Source: an uncultured Bacteroides sp.
Lineage (GTDB): Bacteria > Bacteroidota > Bacteroidia > Bacteroidales > Bacteroidaceae
NCBI RefSeq assembly: GCF_910586915.1
Contig: NZ_CAJULN010000027.1
Location: forward strand, 1 to 36,346
Length of the DNA stretch: 36,346 nt
Reading direction: 5' to 3'
In this document: piece by piece, positions 1 to 6,830 of the stretch
Layout of the letters: each line of letters opens with the position of its first letter
Position numbering within the stretch: the first letter of the stretch is position 1
Program-made: the position numbers and the translations under genes
Notes under the pieces: model-generated
What the model was told of the DNA's origin: nothing
Database searches by the model: none
Seen by the model: only the letters and a program-made list of their open reading frames with translations

Positions 1-72
1 TATTTCCGTTTTAACATACATTATAGTTTCCTGTTCTTGCCTTGTAATCTCATTCTTTGCTAATTAATCATA

Positions 73-591
73 TTAAAATCTCATTCCTCTACTTTTTCTT
101 GGTTCTTCTACTGATTTCCGTAAGCCTTGCCGAAGTTTCTCCCATTGCTCTTTGAACCATTCGCCTATCGGTTGTCTGTTTATCGTCAATACCAATTTGT
201 TTTCATTGGTCGGATTGTCTTCCACCTTGAAGACATCATTTTTGATTTCAAACTTCCGTCTGTGTTCTTCGAAATAGATTTTTCCATTGCATTTGATAGC
301 TTCTTTTTTTGTCAAAAGACTGTTTACCATATCTTTGGTAAATCCGATGGCATAGCATAGTCTTTCCATTCTTAACATTTCTTTGAGTAATGGAAACCAG
401 TCAAACGCTTTTTTAAGAATGGTGCTCAAATGTGATATTTCCTTGTCTTTGGCTTCAAGTTCTTTATTATGTATTTCTTGAAGATTACGGATTTGTTTAC
501 CATACTGTTCCTGCATTTGTTGCATTTGAATTTTTAAGTCATCAATGCTTTTGTCACGCTTGGAAATTTCATACCGTAAACCTTCGTTGGC
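73..591 (-). pseudogene. C-terminal fragment of a MobV/Pre-type plasmid mobilisation relaxase
   Basis: The minus-strand frame stays open from about 591 to the stop at 73, with an ATG only at 525. The protein is Lys/Glu/Gln-rich and coiled-coil-like in its first ~50 residues (runs such as QIRNLQEIHNKELEAKDKE), followed by a basic tail. This is how the C-terminal part of Bacteroides MobV relaxases (plasmid recombination/mobilisation enzymes) usually looks. The N-terminal catalytic domain, with its histidine-rich metal-binding motif, is absent: upstream of ~591 the frame meets a stop and the DNA becomes the plus-strand Fic relic. I read it as the remnant of a mobilisable element after a deletion. 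The family call rests on overall character, not on a catalytic motif, so another coiled-coil mobilisation protein is possible. Bases 1-72 hold nothing I can assign. Confidence 0.5.
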
Positions 592-593
592 TT

Positions 594-876
594 AGCTTCA
601 ATGCCCATCTGAACTTGGTAACCATCCGTGGATGGATGGCAATGGACATACCTCCCGCTTGTTGATGCATTACATTCAATTCTTTTATAATCTCTTCCCA
701 ACCAAGATATTCAAGAAAAACAGGGGTGAGCATATCCTTGCTTTACGTCAGTCACAAGAAGAAGATAGCAATCCGCCTTTCTTGGTATTTATGACTGGGC
801 AATTAAAAAATCCCTCTCTTTGGAAATTGAACGGTTCAATGCTTCGCAGAAGAGAGGGTCTAGCTTTATGTTCTGA
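594..876 (+). pseudogene. Decayed Fic-family (AMP-transferase) gene, C-terminal part with two frameshifts
   Basis: Read with frame changes, the plus strand gives the Fic core: NAHLNLVTI, then WMDGNGHTSRLLMHYIQ, then a helical C-terminus ending with SLSLEIERFNAS and a stop at 874-876. Fic proteins transfer AMP to target proteins using the motif HPFxDGNGRxxR. Here the catalytic His is lost because a 4-base unit is missing near 624-628 (ATCCATCC reduced to ATCC), and the motif Arg after DGNG is His. A second frameshift fits a one-base loss in the A-run at 805-810. The N-terminal half of the gene is absent, cut at about 590 where the relaxase fragment begins on the other strand. It is certainly inactive. 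Similar Fic genes are common in Bacteroides genomes, so it may be either native or cargo of the lost element. Confidence 0.75.
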
Positions 877-909
877 GTAGTTAAAAGGATAATAATAGTG
901 AAGATATTG

Positions 910-951
910 TTTGTTTTTTGAATATCGTTCGTATATTTGCGAACAATATTC
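910..951 (+). promoter_or_regulatory. arsR promoter with overlapping ArsR-type operator
   Basis: A Bacteroides-type -7 element TATATTTG lies at 932-939 with TTTG 18 bases upstream (910-913). A 13-bp inverted repeat with two mismatches, GAATATCGTTCGT at 920-932 and GCGAACAATATTC at 939-951, is centred exactly on the -7 element, as expected for an autorepressing ArsR. The likely transcription start, about 7 bases past the -7 element, leaves a very short leader before the ATG at 957. Confidence 0.72.
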
Positions 952-956
952 AAGAT

Positions 957-1283
957 ATGGAAGAAAAGAAAGATTATACAGCTACCCAAGAACAATTGGC
1001 GAGATTTGCCAAAGCATTGGGACATCCCGCCCGAATTGCCATTATGCACTTTTTGGCAAAGCAACAAACCTGTTATTTTGGAGATATTCACGAAGAACTT
1101 CCTATTGCTAAAGCAACGGTATCCCAACATTTGAAAGAGTTAAAAGATGCAGGACTTATACAAGGAGAAGTGGAAACACCTAAAGTGAAATATTGTATCA
1201 ATCGAGAGAATTGGCAACTGGCCCGTAAACTATTTAAGGATTTCTTCGGGCAATGCATCTGTAAATCGGGGGAGTGTTGTTGA
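957..1283 (+). CDS. arsR: ArsR/SmtB-family arsenic-responsive transcriptional repressor
   Basis: This is a 108-residue winged-helix protein. Helix-turn-helix residues lie about 40-63 (IAKATVSQHLKELKDAGLI) and the wing follows at 70-82. Cysteines at 39, 80, 100, 102, 107 and 108 are candidate As(III) ligands; the C-terminal cluster CICKSGECC is the striking part. The family represses its own operon and releases DNA on binding trivalent arsenic or antimony. I chose the ATG at 957 because the upstream ATG at 918 lies inside the promoter and operator, ahead of the likely transcription start. It is the first gene of arsR-arsE-arsF-arsG-arsP. The metal specificity is inferred from the neighbours. 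Confidence 0.85.
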   Translation: MEEKKDYTATQEQLARFAKALGHPARIAIMHFLAKQQTCYFGDIHEELPIAKATVSQHLKELKDAGLIQGEVETPKVKYCINRENWQLARKLFKDFFGQCICKSGECC

Positions 1284-1300
1284 TAATCTCCCTTTTTTTT
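1270..1300 (+). terminator. Hairpin with T-run overlapping the arsR stop (partial terminator)
   Basis: GGGAG (1270-1274) pairs with CTCCC (1288-1292) across a 13-base loop, followed by eight T. The stem is only five pairs, so it probably attenuates rather than fully stops transcription between arsR and arsE. Confidence 0.5.
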
Positions 1301-1311
1301 CAACATCAATG

Positions 1312-1336
1312 TTCGTTGTTTTACGAATTACGTTTA
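1312..1336 (+). promoter_or_regulatory. Possible second ArsR operator and promoter before arsE
   Basis: TTCGT (1312-1316) and ACGAA (1323-1327) form an inverted repeat whose arms match the core of the arsR operator (TTCG...CGAA). Just downstream, TACGTTTA (1329-1336) is one base from the TAnnTTTG -7 consensus. Together with the preceding hairpin this suggests that arsEFGP has its own arsenic-controlled start. Confidence 0.4.
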
Positions 1337-1356
1337 ATATAATAAATTTATAAATT

Positions 1357-1587
1357 ATGGAAATCAAAGTATTAGGAACAGGCTGTGCAGGTTGTAAAGC
1401 TCTGTATGTCACAGTTGAGCAAGTAGTAAAAGAGTTAGCATTGGAAGCAGTAGTAACCAAAGAAGAAGATTTGATGAAGATTATGGAATACAATGTAATG
1501 ACGCTTCCTGCTCTTGTCGTGGACGGTAAGGTTGTGGGAAAAGGCAAACTTTCTGCCAAAGAGGTAAAAGATGTATTAACCAAATAA
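1357..1587 (+). CDS. arsE: Small thioredoxin-like redox protein, ArsE-type
   Basis: A 76-residue single-domain thioredoxin-fold protein of the small redox-active disulfide family, with the active site Cys10-Ala-Gly-Cys13 after the first beta strand and the conserved cis-proline region LPALVVDG near residue 50. It is cytoplasmic, with no signal peptide. It lies 73 bases after arsR and 11 bases before the next redox protein, in an order matching arsEFG sets linked to nitro- and amino-aromatic arsenical resistance. In such sets ArsE and ArsF are proposed to work as a reductive pair with the ArsG permease; that role is from memory of the family and is inferred here. A general thiol-disulfide function cannot be excluded. 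Confidence 0.7.
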   Translation: MEIKVLGTGCAGCKALYVTVEQVVKELALEAVVTKEEDLMKIMEYNVMTLPALVVDGKVVGKGKLSAKEVKDVLTK

Positions 1588-1598
1588 GTCTGATTATC

Positions 1599-2003
1599 AT
1601 GAAACGCTTTTTATTCCTTACTACTGTTTGTATGTTTTCTATTTGGGGAATAGCTCAGATTGGTACAGATACCTATGTAGAAGTTCTCTATTTTCATGGC
1701 AAACAACGTTGTGTAACTTGTAAAGCCATTGAGAAACACACGAAAGAAGTAGTTAATACCGATTTGGCGGAGTTGGTCCAAAACGGCCAACTTCGTTTCA
1801 AAGAAGTGGATATTTCAACTCCAAAAGGCGAAAGGCTGGCAGAGAAATATCGTGTCAGTTGGTCCTCCCTTTATATAAACAAATGGAAAAACGGCAAAGA
1901 AGAACGTAACGACATGACACGCTTCGGTTTTCAAAAGGCCCGAAACGATGCAGCAACATTCAAAAAAGAATTGCAACAGAAAATCAGCCGGTTGCTAAAA
2001 TAA
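1599..2003 (+). CDS. arsF: Exported thioredoxin-fold protein, ArsF-type (arsenical nitroreductase subunit family)
   Basis: A 134-residue protein with an N-terminal signal sequence (about residues 1-19, hydrophobic core FLFLTTVCMFSIW) and a thioredoxin-like domain carrying Cys38-Val-Thr-Cys41 in the context FHGKQRCVTCKAIE. The sequence matches what databases name the nitrophenyl compound nitroreductase subunit ArsF family. The signal peptide puts it on the periplasmic side, so it may receive electrons through the CcdA-like membrane protein encoded 12 bases downstream. The CxxC pair, the signal peptide and the tight spacing are seen directly; reduction of aromatic arsenicals is a family-level inference. 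Confidence 0.65.
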   Translation: MKRFLFLTTVCMFSIWGIAQIGTDTYVEVLYFHGKQRCVTCKAIEKHTKEVVNTDLAELVQNGQLRFKEVDISTPKGERLAEKYRVSWSSLYINKWKNGKEERNDMTRFGFQKARNDAATFKKELQQKISRLLK

Positions 2004-2015
2004 TAATACTGCTTT

Positions 2016-2741
2016 ATGGAATACTTACAAACATTGTTGGACAATAGTGAAATACCTATTATTACCGCTTTTCTGCTCGGTCTGCTGACTGCTGTTAGTC
2101 CTTGTCCATTGGCTACCAACATTACCGCTATCGGATTTATCAGTAAGGATATAGACAATCGCAACCGGATATTTTCAAATGGTGTTCTATACACTTTAGG
2201 ACGTGTATTGGCATACTCAGCATTGGGCACGATACTTATCGCGATACTCCGGAAAGGGGCAGATATGTTTGCCATACAAAAAGGCATCAGCGAATGGGGA
2301 GAACTGTTGCTTGCTCCTGCTTTGATGCTAATAGGGTTGTTTATGCTATTGGGCAATAAATTGCAATTGCCAAAGTTCGGATTTTCCGCTACCGAAAAGA
2401 CAGAAAAGCTAAAAGGTTCATGGGGCAGTTTGTTGCTGGGGATATTGTTTGCCATGGCCTTTTGCCCTACCAGTGGGTTATTTTATTTTGGTATGCTTAT
2501 TCCCATGTCGGCTATGGAAAGTGAGGGGTATTTGTTGCCTATCATTTTTGCATTGGCAACAGGGCTTCCGGTTATGCTTGCGGCTTGGATTTTGGCCTAC
2601 AGCATAGCAGGGATAGGAAAGTTTTACAATCGTGTGCAAACTTTTCAGAAGTGGTTCAATTATATGGTAGCCATACTGTTTATCCTGGTTGGTATTTATT
2701 ATGGATTGAGTAATTGGGGTATAACATCAATAGAATTATGA
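2016..2741 (+). CDS. arsG: CcdA/DsbD-like membrane protein, ArsG-family organoarsenical transporter
   Basis: A 241-residue polytopic protein with about six membrane segments, a duplicated layout and two key cysteines, Cys30 in AVSPCPLATN and Cys150 in MAFCPTSGLF. This is the arrangement of CcdA/DsbD electron-transfer proteins. Databases call this subgroup the aromatic aminobenzylarsenical efflux permease ArsG family. It could carry electrons from cytoplasmic ArsE to periplasmic ArsF, act as an efflux permease, or both; the sequence alone does not decide. Its TGA overlaps the arsP ATG (ATGA, 2738-2741), indicating translational coupling. Confidence 0.72.
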   Translation: MEYLQTLLDNSEIPIITAFLLGLLTAVSPCPLATNITAIGFISKDIDNRNRIFSNGVLYTLGRVLAYSALGTILIAILRKGADMFAIQKGISEWGELLLAPALMLIGLFMLLGNKLQLPKFGFSATEKTEKLKGSWGSLLLGILFAMAFCPTSGLFYFGMLIPMSAMESEGYLLPIIFALATGLPVMLAAWILAYSIAGIGKFYNRVQTFQKWFNYMVAILFILVGIYYGLSNWGITSIEL

Positions 2742-3706
2742 TACAAAGATTTGCTGATTGGCTGGTGCATGACATCTTCGGCTTGGATGCTTCAACAGCT
2801 TTAGGAGAAGCTGTCAACTTCTTCTTTTATGATACAATAAAGATTCTGATATTACTATTTTTCATCAGTGTGATAATGGGCGTTGTCAATGCTTATTTCC
2901 CGATAGAACGTTTGCGCGATTACTTGACTTCCCGCAAATTATATGGATTGCAATATTTCCTTGCCGCCTTATTCGGTGCTATTACCCCGTTCTGTTCCTG
3001 TTCTTCCATACCGTTGTTTATCGGATTTGTGAAAGGGGGCATTCCTTTGGGGGTAACATTTGCCTATCTGATAACCTCGCCGTTGGTAAACGAAGTTGCC
3101 GTCGCTATGTTTATCGGCACTTTCGGGCTACGCATTACCACTATCTATGTGACCGGCGGGATTCTATTGGGTATGGCAGGCGGATTTATCTTAGGCAAGA
3201 TGAAATTGGAATCTTACCTGAGTGACTGGGTAAAACAGATACAGCAAACTTCAACTTCCGACTCCGGCACATGGGAGAAAGAGCATACACCTTTTTTAAA
3301 ACGGCTGCCGGTAATCGTGCGGGAAGCATGGGCGATTGTCAGAGGAGTGCTTCTGTATATTCTCATAGGTATTGGTATCGGGGCGTTTATGCACAGTTAT
3401 GTGCCGGAAGGATTTTTCGAGCAGTATATGTCGAAAGAAAACTGGTTTGCAGTTCCTTTGTCTGTTGTTCTGGCAGTGCCGATGTATGCCAATGCTGCCG
3501 GGATAGTGCCGGTGATTGAGGTATTTGTGGCTAAAGGTATTCCCATAGGAACGGCAATCGCTTTCATGATGGCGGTAGTCGGGCTTTCACTTCCCGAGGC
3601 TACACTGCTGAAGAAAGTGATGACATGGCGTCTGATAGGACTTTTCTTTGCGATAATCACGTTGTTTATCATCGCATTGGGCTATTTGTATAATATGGTG
3701 TTGTAA
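2738..3706 (+). CDS. arsP: ArsP-family (DUF318) permease, predicted efflux of trivalent organoarsenicals
   Basis: A 322-residue membrane protein with eight or more hydrophobic segments and the family signature TPFCSCSSIPLF at about 84-95, where Cys86 and Cys88 are candidate arsenic-binding residues. A second conserved loop, ITSPLVNEVAVAMF, lies near 107-120. Characterised ArsP proteins export trivalent methylated and aromatic arsenicals rather than inorganic arsenite. The ATG at 2738 is chosen over an in-frame one at 2714 because it overlaps the arsG stop and the first 8 residues of the longer form lie inside arsG. It is the last gene of the operon. No ArsA, ArsB, Acr3 or ArsC is encoded nearby, which favours an organoarsenical role. 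Confidence 0.8.
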   Translation: MIQRFADWLVHDIFGLDASTALGEAVNFFFYDTIKILILLFFISVIMGVVNAYFPIERLRDYLTSRKLYGLQYFLAALFGAITPFCSCSSIPLFIGFVKGGIPLGVTFAYLITSPLVNEVAVAMFIGTFGLRITTIYVTGGILLGMAGGFILGKMKLESYLSDWVKQIQQTSTSDSGTWEKEHTPFLKRLPVIVREAWAIVRGVLLYILIGIGIGAFMHSYVPEGFFEQYMSKENWFAVPLSVVLAVPMYANAAGIVPVIEVFVAKGIPIGTAIAFMMAVVGLSLPEATLLKKVMTWRLIGLFFAIITLFIIALGYLYNMVL

Positions 3707-3729
3707 TTTTGAATCCTTTGCTTCAAAGT

Positions 3730-4020
3730 TCAACCGAACAGCTTATAGCAACATAGCCCCAATAAGAATAATGCCCCAAAACATAGGCCAAGAACCAGAT
3801 ACACCTTCAACAGATGCACTTTGTCTGCCTGTTCTTTTTCTATGGTGTTTTTGCGGATTTCCTCCAGTGTCTCGACGGAGACGTCGGGCAAGTCCGCATG
3901 GCCCCCTTTGCTGACAAGGTACTTGTGATGTTCTTTCATCCTTTCCCGATTCAGTTTACGAAGCTCACGGTTCATTTTGTCCCGTTGCAGCATATCATTC
4001 ACGCAGCCTAATGTTCCCAT
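3730..4020 (-). CDS. Small conserved membrane protein of unknown function
   Basis: A 96-residue protein. Residues 1-65 are highly charged and helical (QRDKMNRELRKLNRERMKEH), and a single C-terminal membrane segment lies about 70-92 (VYLVLGLCFGALFLLGLCCY). The layout suggests a C-terminal membrane anchor with the charged part in the cytoplasm. A good -7 element (4048-4055) sits 28 bases upstream, supporting the ATG at 4020. I do not recognise the family. It converges on arsP with only 23 bases between them and appears to be native chromosome flanking the arsenic module. Confidence 0.7.
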   Translation of the reverse strand: MGTLGCVNDMLQRDKMNRELRKLNRERMKEHHKYLVSKGGHADLPDVSVETLEEIRKNTIEKEQADKVHLLKVYLVLGLCFGALFLLGLCCYKLFG

Positions 4021-4047
4021 ATGCAGATTTTATATGTCAGTCTCCTA

Positions 4048-4055
4048 CAAATATA
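4048..4055 (-). promoter_or_regulatory. -7 promoter element of the small membrane protein gene
   Basis: The minus strand reads TATATTTG, an exact match to the Bacteroides TAnnTTTG -7 consensus, placing the start of transcription about 20 bases before the ATG at 4020. No clear -33 TTTG is seen. Confidence 0.55.
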
Positions 4056-4179
4056 GAAATTAATTCCTTATCTGCCATAATAATCAACGTTTTATGAAGG
4101 GTAGTTGCACAATGAAATCCGTTTCGGGAGACATAGTTTCGTATTTGCAGGTTGTTGACAACCGTATGACCGGTTTGCA

Positions 4180-4267
4180 GGACATATAGATGCAGCGTTC
4201 ACCGCATATATATCCTATGTCCAGCATCCATATCACCTGCACGCAGCATATATATGCGCTGTAACAA
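4180..4267. repeat. 22-bp-period repeat cluster A
   Basis: Four successive 22-bp units (4180-4201, 4202-4223, 4224-4245, 4246-4267), each with a central CATATA/ATATAT core. The first begins GGACATATAGATGCAG. The next two read better on the other strand, and the last contains the perfect palindrome GCATATATATGC. The same unit recurs at 14789-14898, 25030-25117 and 34998-35041. The cluster follows directly on the truncated gene at 4281-4421. Confidence 0.65.
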
Positions 4268-4280
4268 GCTGATTATAAAA

Positions 4281-4421
4281 CTACAACAACGGCATTTGGC
4301 ACATAAGGAAAGACGATTTGAGCATACTTGTCGAAATGTACTCGTAACGGATATATCCTTGCCCATATCCATAGAGAGAAAAGAAGACGATGATGAATGT
4401 GAATTTGGCTGACAGTTTCAT
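4281..4421 (-). pseudogene. 5' stub of a secreted or outer-membrane protein gene
   Basis: An ATG at 4421 opens a 46-codon frame: a classic signal peptide (MKLSAKFTFIIVFFSLYGYG) followed by QGYIRYEYISTS, which looks like the first strand of a mature outer-membrane or secreted Bacteroides protein. It then loses coherence and stops at 4281. A well-placed promoter (4449-4480) precedes it, which argues that this was a real gene later truncated rather than a chance frame. The 22-bp repeat cluster A begins 13 bases beyond the stop. It could still be a genuine short peptide gene. Confidence 0.45.
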
Positions 4422-4448
4422 AACTTGGTTGGTTTTGTTGATTTGCTG

Positions 4449-4480
4449 CAAAGCTACTGCCATGAAAGGCTGCTGCCAAG
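4449..4480 (-). promoter_or_regulatory. Promoter of the truncated secreted-protein gene
   Basis: The minus strand carries the -7 element TAGCTTTG (4449-4456) with a -33-like CTTG (4477-4480) exactly 20 bases away. The predicted start leaves a leader of about 20 bases to the ATG at 4421. Confidence 0.5.
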
Positions 4481-4560
4481 CATTTGCCGACGAAGAGTAG
4501 AATCGGCAGTTCAGTTTGTATCGGGGAAAACAGATATTTCCCATCATTTCCGAATCAATA

Positions 4561-5787
4561 CTACAGAAGCCGCTTACTCAAATAACGTACAGGATACCAC
4601 ACAGAAAGGAAACCGACAGCCAGCACTGTCACAAAAACAAGCACTACATCCCAAACATGAACACTGACGGGATAAGCATCTACGACAAAGGTACCACCAC
4701 CGCTACCGAGCGAGATGACACCAAATTGCTGTTGGATGAAACACAAGACAAGACCTGAAATAATGCCGGCAGCAGCACCAAAGAGAGAAATAAGCCGGCC
4801 TTCAAATAGAAAAATGCGAGAAATAAGTTTGTCGTCGGCTCCAAGATTGCGCAAGGTCACCACATCGTCTTTCTTGTCTAAAATCAGCATGGAAAGAGAA
4901 CCGATTACATTGAAGCAGGCAATCATCAAGATAAACGTGAGAAATAAATAGGAAATCAACTTCTCTATCTCCATAATACGGAAGACATCCGCCTGTTGTT
5001 GATAACGGTTTTGGACAAGGAAGTCATCACCCAGCATCTTTTCTATCTTAGATTGTACGGATGAGGCGCTGACATCAGGCTTCAATTTCAATTCTATAGC
5101 AGAAACTTCAGTCCTATAATCCAGCAGTTGACGAAGGAAATCAAGAGAGGTAAGAATATATTTGCCGTCATACTCCTGCTGATTGACGGCAAACACGACA
5201 CCGGGAGAATAGAGATAGTCACGATTAAAGGAAGCACCGGGATTCGCCATATTCATTTTGGCATTCCGTTTGGGAAGATATACTTGAAGAGGATCGACGA
5301 ATTGCAACCCCGTACCTAAGGTTGCCACTAATTCCACTCCCATCACCCCATAATTCACCACCGAATCATGCAGAAGAAATTCACCGGCACCGTAAAGAAT
5401 ACTATCAATGGCGGTCAGTTCCTGAAAATTGTCTTCTACTCCCTTCAACACAACCATAGCCTGCCGGTCTTTGTATTGGACCATTGCATTCTCCTCGAGC
5501 GTTTCTGTAAAGACGGCAACTTCGGGAAGTGAACAAACCTCACAAATCCGCTCGTTCCGTCCGTCAAAGACTTTCCCTTCACGGGCTATAATTTTAAGCT
5601 GCGGATCGAATGCTGTGAAGAAACCGGCTACCATATCCTGAAATCCATTGAAAACGGAAAGCGTACAAACCAATGCAAGTGTGGCAAGAGCCACCCCGCA
5701 CACTGAGATACCGGAGATAACATTAATAGCATTATGCTTCTTCTTCGAAAAAAGATAACGCCGGGCTATATAGAAGGGAAAATTCAC
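4561..5787 (-). CDS. LolC/LolE-like ABC transporter permease (FtsX family)
   Basis: A 408-residue inner-membrane protein. The N-terminal YIARRYLFSKKKHNAINVIS is typical of LolC/E, then comes membrane segment 1 (about 22-45), a large periplasmic domain (about 46-275), and three C-terminal segments near 280-305, 325-355 and 375-398 forming the FtsX domain. The family releases lipoproteins from the inner membrane for transport to the outer membrane, together with an ATPase not encoded here. The frame starts with GTG at 5785-5787, 12 bases after the rbfA stop; no upstream ATG fits. It ends the aroQ-pyk-methyltransferase-rbfA run. A MacB-type export role is the alternative. Confidence 0.8.
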   Translation of the reverse strand: MNFPFYIARRYLFSKKKHNAINVISGISVCGVALATLALVCTLSVFNGFQDMVAGFFTAFDPQLKIIAREGKVFDGRNERICEVCSLPEVAVFTETLEENAMVQYKDRQAMVVLKGVEDNFQELTAIDSILYGAGEFLLHDSVVNYGVMGVELVATLGTGLQFVDPLQVYLPKRNAKMNMANPGASFNRDYLYSPGVVFAVNQQEYDGKYILTSLDFLRQLLDYRTEVSAIELKLKPDVSASSVQSKIEKMLGDDFLVQNRYQQQADVFRIMEIEKLISYLFLTFILMIACFNVIGSLSMLILDKKDDVVTLRNLGADDKLISRIFLFEGRLISLFGAAAGIISGLVLCFIQQQFGVISLGSGGGTFVVDAYPVSVHVWDVVLVFVTVLAVGFLSVWYPVRYLSKRLL

Positions 5788-5799
5788 CTCTGCTATGAA

Positions 5800-6132
5800 T
5801 TACTTCAGCAATGAATCGATTTTCTCGATATAATCCAACGAATCGTCCACGAAAAATTTCAATTCGGGAATAATACGTAATTGGTGACGTACGCGAGTAC
5901 CCAATTCATAACGGATGGATTTCATATTGTCATTGATATTCTTCACCATTTCCCCTGCTTTTTCTGACGGGAAAACGCTGAGATAAACGCGGGCAATACT
6001 CATGTCGGGGCTGATACGAACTGCACTAACGGACACCAATACACCCGGCATCGCTTTCGTTTGAAGCAGGAATATCTCACTCAATTCTTTTTGCAATAGA
6101 CGAGAGATTTTATTCTGTCTTGTTGTTTCCAT
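5800..6132 (-). CDS. rbfA: Ribosome-binding factor A
   Basis: A 110-residue single KH-like domain protein starting METTRQNKISRLLQKELSEI, with the family core VSVSAVRISPDMSIARVYLSVF and the C-terminal IPELKFFVDDSLDYIEKID. RbfA binds the 30S subunit during late maturation of 16S rRNA, near its 5' helix, and is needed for growth in the cold. Length is normal for the family. It lies 12 bases before the LolE-like gene and 26 bases after the methyltransferase gene, on the same strand. Confidence 0.93.
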   Translation of the reverse strand: METTRQNKISRLLQKELSEIFLLQTKAMPGVLVSVSAVRISPDMSIARVYLSVFPSEKAGEMVKNINDNMKSIRYELGTRVRHQLRIIPELKFFVDDSLDYIEKIDSLLK

Positions 6133-6158
6133 AAAGTTGTTTACTATTTTGCGATTTA

Positions 6159-6806
6159 CTATTTTACTATTCTTTTTCTTATAATTGTTAACCCGTCGCG
6201 CAAAGGCAGTATTACTTTCTCCACCCGTTCATCTTGCGCCACCAAATCATTGAAGGCTTTGATTCCTATCGTTTGGGTATCGGTATTACGGGGTTGCTCA
6301 AGAACATGACCGTCCCATAAAGTATTATCTGCAATGATATATCCTCCCTCAGAGAGATGTGCCAACGTCATCTCGTAATATTCAATGTACTTACGCTTGT
6401 CGCCGTCGATAAACGCCATATCAAAGGTGATACCTAAATCCGGAACAAGTTCTAAAGCATCGCCGATATAGAACCGGATTTTATCCGCATAAGGTGAGTT
6501 TTCCAGCCACGGACGGGTAAAGTCTTCCTGTTCGTCATTTATCTCGAACGTATGCAATATTCCATCCTCCGGCAATCCTTCTGCCAAGCAAAGGGCTGAA
6601 TATCCGCTATATGTCCCGATTTCCAATACCTGGCGGGGGCGAATCATTTGCACAAACATTTTCAACATCCGCCCCTGCAAATGCCCGGAAGCCATACGAG
6701 GACGAAGGAGCTTTACGTGTGTATCCCGATAGAGCGATTTCAAATAATCGCTCTCGGGATCAATATGCTGCAAAATATATTCGTCTATCGATTCGGTTTC
6801 CTGCAT
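6159..6806 (-). CDS. Class I SAM-dependent O-methyltransferase (caffeoyl-CoA OMT/TrmR-like)
   Basis: A 215-residue Rossmann-fold methyltransferase. SAM motif I is VLEIGTYSGYSALCLAEGL at about 58-76, the metal/substrate segment FIDGDKRKYIEYYE is near 132-145, and GGYIIADNTLWDG follows near 155-167. These mark the cation-dependent O-methyltransferase family. In other bacteria a related protein (TrmR) methylates 5-hydroxyuridine in tRNA anticodons, which would fit the translation-linked neighbour rbfA, but the true substrate cannot be read from the sequence. It lies 24 bases after pyk on the same strand. Confidence 0.82.
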   Translation of the reverse strand: MQETESIDEYILQHIDPESDYLKSLYRDTHVKLLRPRMASGHLQGRMLKMFVQMIRPRQVLEIGTYSGYSALCLAEGLPEDGILHTFEINDEQEDFTRPWLENSPYADKIRFYIGDALELVPDLGITFDMAFIDGDKRKYIEYYEMTLAHLSEGGYIIADNTLWDGHVLEQPRNTDTQTIGIKAFNDLVAQDERVEKVILPLRDGLTIIRKRIVK

Positions 6807-6830
6807 GACACTTACCTCCTGCTACTAAAT

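Noticed and set aside
3709..3727. Terminator between arsP and the convergent small gene
   Set aside because: CTTTG/CAAAG gives only five pairs and no T-run follows on either strand.
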